64,000 nucleotides of DNA from Campylobacter devanensis (lineage in GTDB: Bacteria; Campylobacterota; Campylobacteria; Campylobacterales; Campylobacteraceae): contig NZ_CP018788.1 of the NCBI RefSeq assembly GCF_002139915.1, positions 434,001-498,000 of the forward strand. Reading direction: 5' to 3'. Positions within the stretch are counted from its first letter, which is position 1. Every line of letters starts with the position of its first letter. The translations under genes and the position numbers were made by a program. Positions 54,119-61,224 of the stretch are shown piece after piece. Under the pieces are notes generated by a model, which saw nothing but the letters and a program-made list of their open reading frames with translations, was not told the origin of the DNA and made no database searches.

Positions 54119-54316
54119 CATTTTAGCTTTGGCTTTTAAAATCTCTTTATATAGCTCTCTAAGCTTAGTTGTATATTCTCCGATTTTGCCGCCATTTATC
54201 GCCTTACCATCGGCTTTAATGACTGGCAATAATATTATAGTCGCAGCACTTATGAAGCACTCATCTGCGTTATAAACTTCATCCATGTGTATTTGTAAGC
54301 CAATTTACTTAGCCAA
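54113..54316 (-). pseudogene. Broken copy of the aminotransferase 3' end
   Basis: On the minus strand this stretch encodes LQIHMDEVYNADECF... through GEYTTKLRELYKEIL and a stop, closely matching the last 65 or so residues of the full aminotransferase at 55981-56853. It lacks the 5' three quarters and carries a 15-base in-frame deletion (QERKFS in the full gene becomes H). The match is very close in its middle and weaker at both ends. It lies directly downstream of the nuclease gene, whose last codons (LAK, stop) fall within the copied DNA. Confidence 0.88.
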
Positions 54317-55576
54317 AGAGTATTTTTCTATAAGTTTTTTGTTTAATTTTTCTAAGACATCTTTTAATTTTTCCAAATCATTACGGATTTCACTAATAAA
54401 TTTTTCTTCATTGCTTAAATAATCCAAAATCAAATCATCAGCATTGCTAAATTTTTTATAATACCATGCCCACCAATCGCTGCTCTTCCAACTTTTATCT
54501 GTACAATAATCACTTTCTTTTACAATATCTTGAAAACAATCATTATCCAATCTATTCTTTACTTGATTACTGCGTACTAGACCAAAAGATATATTATTAT
54601 ATCCGTTTTGTGATTCTATGCAATAATAAATATAATTGCCATCGTGGTTTTTTCCATTATATTCATTTAATTTTGCAGAAAAAAATGTAGTATTCTTTGC
54701 TATTTCTGTTATTTTGTGAGATTCTATTGTCCAATCATTTGTCTTTATTGTTGCTTGTAAAGTGTCAGAAACTTTGCTAAACAATTCATTTAATAAATTT
54801 ATTTTTGCTTTTTCAAAATTATCGTATATTGCAGCACAAAGCTTATAATTTTTTTTGATTTGTTCTATTATTAAGGTATTTTCCATTTTTTCTCCTTGAT
54901 TTGTTAATTTTTTTACTGCTTTTTCGTATTGTGATATTAGCACATTTAAATCGGTTAAATTTATAATTTCAGCTTTTATCGCATTTAACCACTTTAAAAT
55001 TTCATTTTCATATGAAATATGCCTAAAAGCTACTTGATTTTGCCCTAGTTTTAAATAGTCTTTGCCTACTTCATCAATTCCACCTAACTTTTCAATTACA
55101 TAATCAAAAGGTGTAAGATATAAAACCAAAATTCTTTCATAAATTTCGCTTAATTCATCTTTGTTTTGTTCGTCTATAATAGTTTTTATATATCTTGCGA
55201 CTTGTTCATTGTGGTCGCCAGTCCAGCGTTTATTTTCTATTATTATGTGTTTATTGCCATCGGTTATATAAATATCTATGTTTTTATACTCTCTATACAC
55301 TTGCGAGTTTAAGGCATCAAGCCCAAAATCATCTATACCACACACTTCTATAAATTTATTTAAAAACAAATCATCTTGATAATGTAAGCCCTTAGGGTCA
55401 AGTAAAGATGCTATAAACTTTGAATGTTTAACTTCTTTTGCTTCAAGCACATCAAAAACATTATAATCATGAATTCCACGAGCCCTACGCTCTTTTACCT
55501 TGTTTTCATATTCTTTATAAGCTTTTTCAAACTCATCAAAAAACTTTTGATATTGTTCTTGTGTGAATTCAGTCAT
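54305..55576 (-). CDS. PD-(D/E)XK nuclease superfamily protein
   Basis: 423 residues, soluble. KHSKFIASLLDPKGLHYQDDLFLNKFIE at residues 50-77, then Asp101 (NIDIYI), Glu114-x-Lys116 (IIENKRW) and Gln125-x3-Tyr129 form the PD-(D/E)XK pattern of the PDDEXK_4 family often found in accessory DNA. The C-terminal half (about 225-423) is helical, of unknown role. Such proteins are linked to restriction or phage defence but most are untested. The gene is bounded by the full aminotransferase gene on one side and a broken copy of its end on the other, a sign of insertion. Its stop codon TAA lies where the copy has CAA in the intact gene. Confidence 0.85.
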   Translation of the reverse strand: MTEFTQEQYQKFFDEFEKAYKEYENKVKERRARGIHDYNVFDVLEAKEVKHSKFIASLLDPKGLHYQDDLFLNKFIEVCGIDDFGLDALNSQVYREYKNIDIYITDGNKHIIIENKRWTGDHNEQVARYIKTIIDEQNKDELSEIYERILVLYLTPFDYVIEKLGGIDEVGKDYLKLGQNQVAFRHISYENEILKWLNAIKAEIINLTDLNVLISQYEKAVKKLTNQGEKMENTLIIEQIKKNYKLCAAIYDNFEKAKINLLNELFSKVSDTLQATIKTNDWTIESHKITEIAKNTTFFSAKLNEYNGKNHDGNYIYYCIESQNGYNNISFGLVRSNQVKNRLDNDCFQDIVKESDYCTDKSWKSSDWWAWYYKKFSNADDLILDYLSNEEKFISEIRNDLEKLKDVLEKLNKKLIEKYSLAK

Positions 55577-55683
55577 TTTAACTCCTAAAAAAATATTTGT
55601 AATTTTACCATAATTTTAAAAAATATAACAACCAAAAGCGTTCGTATTTTTGTATTATAATTACAAAACCAAAAAATAAAAAA

Positions 55684-55857
55684 ATGAGTAAATACTCACC
55701 AAAAACAAAATATGAGCTAATAGAGCTTGTAAATAATATAAATTTGATTTTAAGCTATATAAATACTAGCAGTGTAACTGATATGAGTAGTATGTTTTAT
55801 GGTTGCAAAATCAATGATGAGAATAAGCCTAAATTTACTAATGAGATACCATTTTAA
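55684..55857 (+). CDS. Mini DUF285/BspA-like protein, probably truncated
   Basis: 57 residues: MSKYSPKTKYELIELVNN at the start and SVTDMSSMFYGC near the middle are the two ends of the DUF285 (BspA-like, 25-residue repeat) pattern, in which many repeats of the DMSxMF kind usually follow. Here only one is left before a conserved-looking NEIPF end. It may be an internally deleted relic or a real mini-protein. It is divergent from the nuclease gene, 107 bases away. Confidence 0.5.
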   Translation: MSKYSPKTKYELIELVNNINLILSYINTSSVTDMSSMFYGCKINDENKPKFTNEIPF

Positions 55858-55883
55858 AGCTACTTGCTTTAGTTTATTTATTA

Positions 55884-55922
55884 AAGCTTAGCAAAGGCTA
55901 TAGTATTAGCTTTGCTAGGCTT
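55884..55922. terminator. Long hairpin between the mini DUF285 gene and the aminotransferase gene
   Basis: AAGCTTAGCAAAG (55884-55896) pairs with CTTTGCTAGGCTT (55910-55922) over 13 positions with one G-T. It lies between convergent genes; no long T run follows, so it may be a weak bidirectional terminator. Confidence 0.5.
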
Positions 55923-55980
55923 GAGTGATTTAAATCTTTATCATATCTTTATAATTAGAAATTGGCAATTGCGCTATTTA

Positions 55981-56853
55981 TCAACTTATATTAGCCTCTA
56001 GTTTTAAAGCCCTTTTATATAGCTCTCTAAGTTTAGTTGTATATTCTCCGATTTTGCCGCCATTTATGGCCTTACCATCGGCTTTTATCACAGGCAATAA
56101 TATTATAGTCGCAGCACTGATAAAGCACTCATCTGCGTTATAGACTTCATCCATGCTAAATTTACGCTCTTGTATTTGTAAGCCAATTTGCTTAGCTAAG
56201 TTTAATAGTCTATTGCGTCTAATTCCTGGCAAAATTTCATTAGATAGTGGTTTGGTAATAAGTGTGCCATCTTTTATGATAAAAGCACTGCTACTTCCAG
56301 CTTCAGTAACATAGCCATCTTCGACCATAAAGCACTCATCGGCTCCGGCTATAGTAGCTTGATTTTTGGCGTAGCATTGACCTAATAAGGATATGGACTT
56401 GATATCTCGTCGCTTCCACCTTATATCAGGTGTTGAGATGATGGTAATACCGCTTTTTGCTGCTGGATGCTCTAGCACACTATCACTAAAAGCAAAGGCC
56501 ATAATCGTTGGTTTAACCCCTTTTACAAAGCTAAAATCTCTTGGTGCTACACCACGGGTGATTTGGATATATAAGCCGCCTTCTTTAAGTGAGTTTATCT
56601 CTATTAGATTGTTTAATATACTCTCAAATTCATCATTTGTATAGGGTAAATTTAAGCTAATCTCATTTAAGCTTCTTTGAAATCTATCCCAAAATCCATC
56701 TTTTTCTACTATAATTGAGTTTATCACCGGCACAACCTCATAAATCCCATCCCCAAATATAAATCCACGATCAAATATGCTTATTTTTGCACTATCTTTA
56801 TCTACAAATTCACCATTTAAAAAGACCTTTTGCATAGATATCAATGCTGCCAT
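55981..56853 (-). CDS. Class IV aminotransferase (D-amino acid transaminase-like)
   Basis: 290 residues, PLP-dependent, cytoplasmic. FLNGEFVDKDSAKISIFDRGFIFGDGIYEVVPV is cut here to its hallmark FIFGDGIYEV; the PLP Lys lies in the SLLGQCYAKNQATIAGADEC segment; VTEAGSSSAFIIKDGTLITKPLSNEILPG... contains EAGSS and the phosphate-site loop. The motif pattern is closer to D-alanine transaminase than to branched-chain IlvE, but specificity is uncertain. AAAGGAG before the first ATG supports the long start over the internal Met at 56835. Its 3' end is partly duplicated at 54113-54316. Confidence 0.85.
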   Translation of the reverse strand: MAALISMQKVFLNGEFVDKDSAKISIFDRGFIFGDGIYEVVPVINSIIVEKDGFWDRFQRSLNEISLNLPYTNDEFESILNNLIEINSLKEGGLYIQITRGVAPRDFSFVKGVKPTIMAFAFSDSVLEHPAAKSGITIISTPDIRWKRRDIKSISLLGQCYAKNQATIAGADECFMVEDGYVTEAGSSSAFIIKDGTLITKPLSNEILPGIRRNRLLNLAKQIGLQIQERKFSMDEVYNADECFISAATIILLPVIKADGKAINGGKIGEYTTKLRELYKRALKLEANIS

Positions 56854-56940
56854 TTTGGCTCCTTTTTTAAATTTGAGCTATTTTATCAGATTTTGACTAA
56901 TTTTTAGATATAATAACCTACCAAAAATTATTTAAAAAGT

Positions 56941-57459
56941 ATGAAAATGATAGAGAAAATTAAGCAATTTATGTTTAAAAATTTATTTGTAGTGTCTAAG
57001 CAACCGGTGCTTTTTCGTGATCTTTTAGAGGCGAATTGTCTGTATAATGAGGGCATGCTAATTGATCCTGCTAAGTTAAATTTCCGTTATAGAAATCGCA
57101 GATTTTATGCTATTTATGCTCTGCTTTGCTTTATTGTTTTGACGCTTTTTGTCTGGATACTTCATATTTTGTTTAGTAAATTTGAGGCTGATTTACATGT
57201 CTCGGTGATTATAACTGTGTTTTTGACTGCTTGTGTGTTTATCGGGTTTGATTATTTTAGAGTTTGGACTAGGAGACTCATTAGCCTTGAGCTGATTCGT
57301 GCGGCTTGGAGGGTTCATTTTCCATATTTTCCATATGAGAAATACTCTCAAAAAATTGAGATAATCTACAATGAGGCTATAAAGCTTGAAATTCCACGCA
57401 AAGATTTAGAAAAATATGTCTTAGATAGATTAGTTCATGGCATATCATCTGATAAGTAG
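56941..57459 (+). CDS. Unknown membrane protein with two helices
   Basis: 172 residues. A short cytoplasmic N-terminus is followed by two hydrophobic helices (about 59-79 and 87-106), then a soluble helical tail with FRVWTRRLISLELIRAAWRVHF and DLEKYVLDRLVHGISSDK. I do not recognise the family. It is divergent from the aminotransferase gene. Its last 15 bases overlap, on the opposite strand, the end of a FUSC gene fragment. The last 65 bases recur at 63035-63099 as part of the long direct repeat. Confidence 0.75.
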   Translation: MKMIEKIKQFMFKNLFVVSKQPVLFRDLLEANCLYNEGMLIDPAKLNFRYRNRRFYAIYALLCFIVLTLFVWILHILFSKFEADLHVSVIITVFLTACVFIGFDYFRVWTRRLISLELIRAAWRVHFPYFPYEKYSQKIEIIYNEAIKLEIPRKDLEKYVLDRLVHGISSDK

Positions 57460-57743
57460 ATCGCTTTGAGCAATTATCCTATCTTGTCTTTTGGCAATCT
57501 CTAAGAGTAGAAATTTAATCTTTATATCTTGACTTAAAATTCTATCTTCCATATTATCATAAAAATAGTATGGGAGTTTATTTACTCTTTTTTCTATCAT
57601 TTCAAATCTAGTTGAGATCATGTTTATATCTGAATTTAGCGCATCTTTGGTAGTAATTAGTTTATTTGATTGTTTGAGTGAATCGGTATAAACTTTAAGA
57701 TTACTAAGTAGCGAGCTAATATCATGAAGATTTTTATAAATTT
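57395..57743. repeat. Left 349-base direct repeat
   Basis: Identical to 63035-63383 at 348 of 349 positions by eye. It covers the last 65 bases of the 172-residue gene and the last 299 bases of the FUSC gene (opposite strand, 15-base overlap). Upstream of it the two loci diverge gradually, downstream abruptly. Confidence 0.95.
57445..57743 (-). pseudogene. FUSC gene 3' fragment (left copy)
   Basis: The last 99 or so codons of the FUSC-type gene whose main copy ends at 63085. Homology to the full gene stops at 57743, so there is no start or membrane region. The short AT-rich stretch 57744-57809 that follows has a hydrophobic minus-strand frame (YFLLYIILGIFAILKDI) in a different frame, perhaps a further gene scrap. 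Confidence 0.9.
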
Positions 57744-57809
57744 ATAGATATCTTTTAAAATTGCAAAAATTCCAAGTATAATATATAATAAGAAGTAGTA
57801 AATTTTAAT

Positions 57810-57920
57810 TTTTGTGAGTGTGTTCTAGTTACAACTGCTGAAGTAGCTTATGTTAGCGTAGATGAAAAAGATAATAAAAAATTAATAGATAAAGATTTAA
57901 AAAGATTACATGGATTTTAA
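57810..57920 (+). pseudogene. Thioesterase gene 3' fragment
   Basis: These 111 bases match the last 111 bases of the thioesterase gene at 51755-52159 with 11 differences by eye, keeping frame and a stop codon. The 5' three quarters are absent. A hairpin terminator of its own (57925-57948) follows and is unlike the one after the resident gene. So it looks like donor DNA from a related strain or species, not a recent local copy. Confidence 0.88.
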
Positions 57921-57924
57921 GAGT

Positions 57925-57959
57925 ATTATGCCTCGTTTGAGGCATAATAGCTATTTTTT
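57925..57959. terminator. Hairpin between the thioesterase fragment and the DUF2892 gene
   Basis: ATTATGCCTC (57925-57934) and GAGGCATAAT (57939-57948) form a perfect 10-base stem with a GTTT loop, followed on the plus strand by AGCTATTTTTT. It lies between convergent ends and begins 2 bases past the DUF2892 stop on the other strand. Confidence 0.8.
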
Positions 57960-58124
57960 ACAACTTTTTTTGCCTATTAGTGAGTATAATGGGCAATATC
58001 CATATACTGCAGTAAGCAAAGGAACAAGTCCGATTAACCACCACCAGCATTGGCATACAAATCCAAATACAAAAAATATTATAGCTGCTATTATTAGTCT
58101 TATAGTTTTATCTAAGTTACTCAT
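57951..58124 (-). CDS. DUF2892 family small membrane protein
   Basis: 57 residues: MSNLDKTIRLIIAAIIF at the start, a Cys/Trp stretch VCQCWWWLIG, and GLVPLLTAVYGYCPLYSLIG before a basic tail. The D-K-x-x-R start and GYCPLYSLIG ending are typical of DUF2892, the membrane part of YgaP-type rhodaneses, often found with sulfide-handling genes. Two membrane helices. RBS AAAGGA at proper spacing. It lies 20 bases downstream of the SQR-like gene on the same strand, so the two form an operon. The plus-strand open frame that covers it has no coding character. Confidence 0.82.
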   Translation of the reverse strand: MSNLDKTIRLIIAAIIFFVFGFVCQCWWWLIGLVPLLTAVYGYCPLYSLIGKKSCKK

Positions 58125-58144
58125 ATTATATCCTTTTTTTATTT

Positions 58145-59494
58145 TTAAGCTTTAGCATGTATCATGGCTTGCATAACCATAGGCTTCATTAAATATACCT
58201 TAACAGCCCAGTTTAGCCAACTTTCTCTTGTAGAACCCATACATTCTAATGTCGGTGCGGCTCCTTTATAATTAAACTCAACCATAACAGCCTTACCATA
58301 TCTAGTAAGTAGCGGACAAGCTGTATAGCCATCGAATTTAGCCTCTAAAGGTTTATTTTTTAAGTGAGATAATATATTTGCACCTATAACTGGATATTGT
58401 TTGCGTATACTTGCTCCTGTTTTGCCTTTTGGTACTCCAGCGCAATCTCCTAGTGCAAATATATTTGGATATTTTTTGTGTTGTAATGTATATTGATCAA
58501 CATCAACCCAATTGCCAGCTACATCGCCTTTGCTTGTGTTTAAACCAGCTTGAGTTATAAAATCAGCACTTTTCATTCTAGGCACTACAAATAGATAATC
58601 ATATGGTATTTCTACTCTCTCTTTTGCTATTTTTTGTATTGAGTCTTGAGTATAAGGCATTAGTTTGTCAAATTTAGCTATTTGATTTATGGTATCAACT
58701 TCTACTAAAAGGTGGCGTGTTTTATACTCCATATCTCTTTGTATATACATTTGTTCAATCATCTTAGCGTGTAATGGGCTTGAGAGCATATTTGCACTAC
58801 CTGTACATAGTATAGTTTTTAAAGATTTTTGGTTATTTTTTTGACCTAAATCATTTAATAGCATATTTACCTTTTTATTTGCTCCACCGCATTTTGATGG
58901 TGTATTTGGCTCGGCAAATAGAGCATTACCACCATTTTTAACCAATTCTTGAATAAATTTATTTGATTTTGTTGCTCCATTTGGAGTATATATACTAGTA
59001 ATTTTAGAGTTAGGATCTTCTATAATATCAGCATTTAAACCTTTTACACTTTGAAAATCATAATACACCCCAGTAGAGATTATTAAATAATCATATTTAT
59101 AGATATTGCCATCATTTGTTGTAAGTGAATTATTGTTTGGATCTACACTTTGTACATTTTGTTTTACCCATTTTACTTTTTCATTTATTAGATCTGCTTT
59201 ATCATATTTTGTATCTTTGGTAGTATAAACACCAGCAGCAATTAGCGTAAATCCAGGCTCATAATGCATTGTTTGATTTGCATCATATAAGGTAACATTT
59301 GCTTTTGGCATTATATCTATTAGATGAGCACTCATTGTGATACCGCCAAGTCCAGCTCCTATGATAGCTATATTTGGAGATAAATCACTTGCAGCTTTGG
59401 CTTGTGTAGGTATAGTAACAGAAGTAGCTGCTAAGGCAGAACCTAAGGTAAATATTTTTAGAGCGTCTCTGCGGGATTTTTGAATTTCATTCAT
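58145..59494 (-). CDS. Tat-exported sulfide:quinone oxidoreductase-like flavoprotein
   Basis: 449 residues. A twin-arginine signal (KSRRDALKIF, residues 6-15) precedes an FAD-binding Rossmann start (IAIIGAGLGGITMS, about 42-55) and the second FAD motif ALGDCAG near 347-353. Cys202 in TPSKCGGANKK and Cys393 in TACPLLTRYGK sit where SQR and flavocytochrome c sulfide dehydrogenase have their active-site cysteines. So it should oxidise sulfide or a related thiol on the outer side of the inner membrane. The electron acceptor (quinone or the nearby ferredoxin/cytochrome b) is not determined. It has its own promoter with the 15-bp motif at 59548-59562, and DUF2892 follows. Confidence 0.85.
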   Translation of the reverse strand: MNEIQKSRRDALKIFTLGSALAATSVTIPTQAKAASDLSPNIAIIGAGLGGITMSAHLIDIMPKANVTLYDANQTMHYEPGFTLIAAGVYTTKDTKYDKADLINEKVKWVKQNVQSVDPNNNSLTTNDGNIYKYDYLIISTGVYYDFQSVKGLNADIIEDPNSKITSIYTPNGATKSNKFIQELVKNGGNALFAEPNTPSKCGGANKKVNMLLNDLGQKNNQKSLKTILCTGSANMLSSPLHAKMIEQMYIQRDMEYKTRHLLVEVDTINQIAKFDKLMPYTQDSIQKIAKERVEIPYDYLFVVPRMKSADFITQAGLNTSKGDVAGNWVDVDQYTLQHKKYPNIFALGDCAGVPKGKTGASIRKQYPVIGANILSHLKNKPLEAKFDGYTACPLLTRYGKAVMVEFNYKGAAPTLECMGSTRESWLNWAVKVYLMKPMVMQAMIHAKA

Positions 59495-59526
59495 AATATA
59501 TCCTTTATTAGGGAATAGATATTATG

Positions 59527-59562
59527 ATTATATATAGATTTTCTATTTTTATCAGTGATAAA
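59527..59562 (-). promoter_or_regulatory. Promoter and near-palindromic operator of the SQR-like gene
   Basis: The 15-base sequence TTTATCAGTGATAAA (59548-59562) is a palindrome apart from its centre. On the minus strand the -10 box TATAAT is at 59532-59527. The centre of the motif is 23 bases upstream of the first -10 base. The same motif at the same distance occurs at the other promoter of the module (60218-60253). Confidence 0.65.
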
Positions 59563-59573
59563 GTCACAAAAGA

Positions 59574-60209
59574 TTATAAATTTAAAATAATTATTTTCCC
59601 ACGCTCTAATTTTATTAGATTCTCTTTTTCTATATCTTTTAAAATTCTTGATACCACCTCTCTTGCAGTACCTAAATGGCTAGCAAGTATTTCGTGGGTA
59701 ATTTGAATTTGATTATTTGTAGCATTTTGTTTAAGAAAATCAATAATCCTTTGTGTAATTGGCGTAAATAGAGCTTGTGTCATAACTTTAATAGCGCTAG
59801 CTAATCTTATGGATAAAAGCTCTACTACAAAAGATGCTATTGATGGGTATTTATCTTTTAATACTGAAAAGTAACTAGAGTGTAATAATAGTATTTTTGT
59901 ATCTTTATTGGCTTGTAAATTTAATTCAAGTTGCAAATTATCAGTCATACAATTAGCACAAAGAATGCATTCATCTCCAGAGTTAAGATTAAATACTGTT
60001 ATTTCTTTTCCTGTTGTAGATATTGCATATGCTCTTAAATTCCCTTTTAATACATATATAAAACCTTGACAGCTATTTTTATCGACTATTACATCATCAC
60101 CTTTTTTAAATTCCATTATTTTAACATTTGAACTAACGGTATCTAAATCTTCTTTAGACAAATTAAATTTTTTAAATTTATCTATAAATTGCTCTATATC
60201 TTTTTTCAT
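59574..60209 (-). CDS. Crp/Fnr-family regulator with CxxCxxC motif
   Basis: 211 residues. The cyclic-nucleotide-like sensor domain (about 20-130) carries Cys47 and a CILCANC motif (Cys81, Cys84, Cys87) at the place where other family members have C-x-L-S/T-A-x-C. The C-terminal winged helix (about 145-205) has ILASHLGTAREVVSRILKDIE. The extra cysteine could allow an Fe-S cluster or persulfide sensing; this is inference. It lies between the SQR-like gene (same strand) and the divergent ferredoxin gene, and two copies of one near-palindrome flank it, so it most likely controls the module and itself. Confidence 0.88.
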   Translation of the reverse strand: MKKDIEQFIDKFKKFNLSKEDLDTVSSNVKIMEFKKGDDVIVDKNSCQGFIYVLKGNLRAYAISTTGKEITVFNLNSGDECILCANCMTDNLQLELNLQANKDTKILLLHSSYFSVLKDKYPSIASFVVELLSIRLASAIKVMTQALFTPITQRIIDFLKQNATNNQIQITHEILASHLGTAREVVSRILKDIEKENLIKLERGKIIILNL

Positions 60210-60217
60210 TTGGTAAC

Positions 60218-60253
60218 TTTATCACTGAAAATTTGCATTATTATAGCTATAAT
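60218..60253 (+). promoter_or_regulatory. Promoter and operator of the ferredoxin-cytochrome-transporter operon
   Basis: TTTATCACTGAAAAT (60218-60232) matches the operator of the SQR-like gene at 13 of 15 positions (in reverse orientation). The -10 box TATAAT is at 60248-60253, 23 bases from the motif centre, as in the other promoter. The same site lies just before the divergent regulator gene (start 60209), so it could also serve autoregulation. Confidence 0.6.
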
Positions 60254-60282
60254 TCTTTAAAAATATATAAGGATATAAGAAG

Positions 60283-61224
60283 ATGAATAGGCGTAATTTT
60301 TTAAAATTTACCCTTATAACTAGTGCTACACCACTTTTAGCTGATCAAGAAATATCAAGGCAGAATTCTCAGATGATGAGTATAATAGATCTTGATTTAT
60401 GTGATGGGTGCGAAGGTTTTGAAGTACCAAAATGTATAAGTGCTTGCAAAACACATAATAAAGATAAATTCCCAGATCCTAAAAAGCCTATAATGAATTA
60501 TTGGCCTCAAAAAAAATATGAAGATTATAGTGATAAAAAAGATATTATAGATAGATTAACCCCATATAATTGGACATATGTTCAAAAGATAGAGATAAAT
60601 GGTAAAAAGATAAATATACCAAGACGCTGTATGCATTGCGATAACCCTCCATGCCAAAAATTATGCCCTTTTGGCGTTATAAGCAAAGATAAATATGGAG
60701 CTGTAGATATTGATAAGGATTTTTGTTTTGGCGGTGCTAAATGTAGAGATGCTTGTCCGTGGCAGATACCGCAGCGTCAAGCTGGTGTTGGATTATATTT
60801 AAATATAGCGCCAAAATTAGCAGGTGGCGGTGTAATGTATAAATGCGATATGTGTAAAGATCTGCTAAATAAAGGCGATAAGCCAGCATGTCAAAATCAA
60901 TGTCCAAAAAAAGCTATAAAATTTGCTCCAAAAAATGAGATAATGAGTATAGTAAATAAAGAAAACAGGCATATATATGGATTAAAAGAAAATGGTGGAA
61001 CATCTACAATATACTTAAGTAGTGTAGATTTTGAATCTATAAATGAAGCAATAACAAAAAAATATGAAAATTTAACAAATAAAATAGGCAGACCTCATAT
61101 GGCTAGAGTAGATAGTCCATTACAAAAGAGCGAAAATTTAGCTATGGCTGCAATGATTACTCCACTAGCTGCAATAGGTGCTGCAACTATATCTGCTATA
61201 AAATGTAATAAAAAGGATAAATAA
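60283..61224 (+). CDS. Tat-exported multi-cluster ferredoxin with C-terminal anchor
   Basis: 313 residues. Twin-arginine signal MNRRNFLKF at the very N-terminus. Cysteine groups: 40/43/51/55, 116/119/124/128, 148/154/158 and 188/191/203/207, the layout of the FdhB/HybA/DmsB electron-transfer subunits. The third group has only three Cys (CFGGAKCRDAC), as in proteins with a [3Fe-4S] or altered cluster. A C-terminal membrane helix (about 285-306) anchors it on the periplasmic face. It is followed by a cytochrome b with a one-base overlap. No molybdenum catalytic subunit is encoded nearby, unlike in formate dehydrogenase or hydrogenase operons. Confidence 0.88.
   Translation: MNRRNFLKFTLITSATPLLADQEISRQNSQMMSIIDLDLCDGCEGFEVPKCISACKTHNKDKFPDPKKPIMNYWPQKKYEDYSDKKDIIDRLTPYNWTYVQKIEINGKKINIPRRCMHCDNPPCQKLCPFGVISKDKYGAVDIDKDFCFGGAKCRDACPWQIPQRQAGVGLYLNIAPKLAGGGVMYKCDMCKDLLNKGDKPACQNQCPKKAIKFAPKNEIMSIVNKENRHIYGLKENGGTSTIYLSSVDFESINEAITKKYENLTNKIGRPHMARVDSPLQKSENLAMAAMITPLAAIGAATISAIKCNKKDK

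Noticed and set aside
57910-58155. Plus-strand open frame of 81 residues
   Set aside because: It is the shadow of the minus-strand DUF2892 gene, which has a proper ribosome binding site, family signature and operon position.
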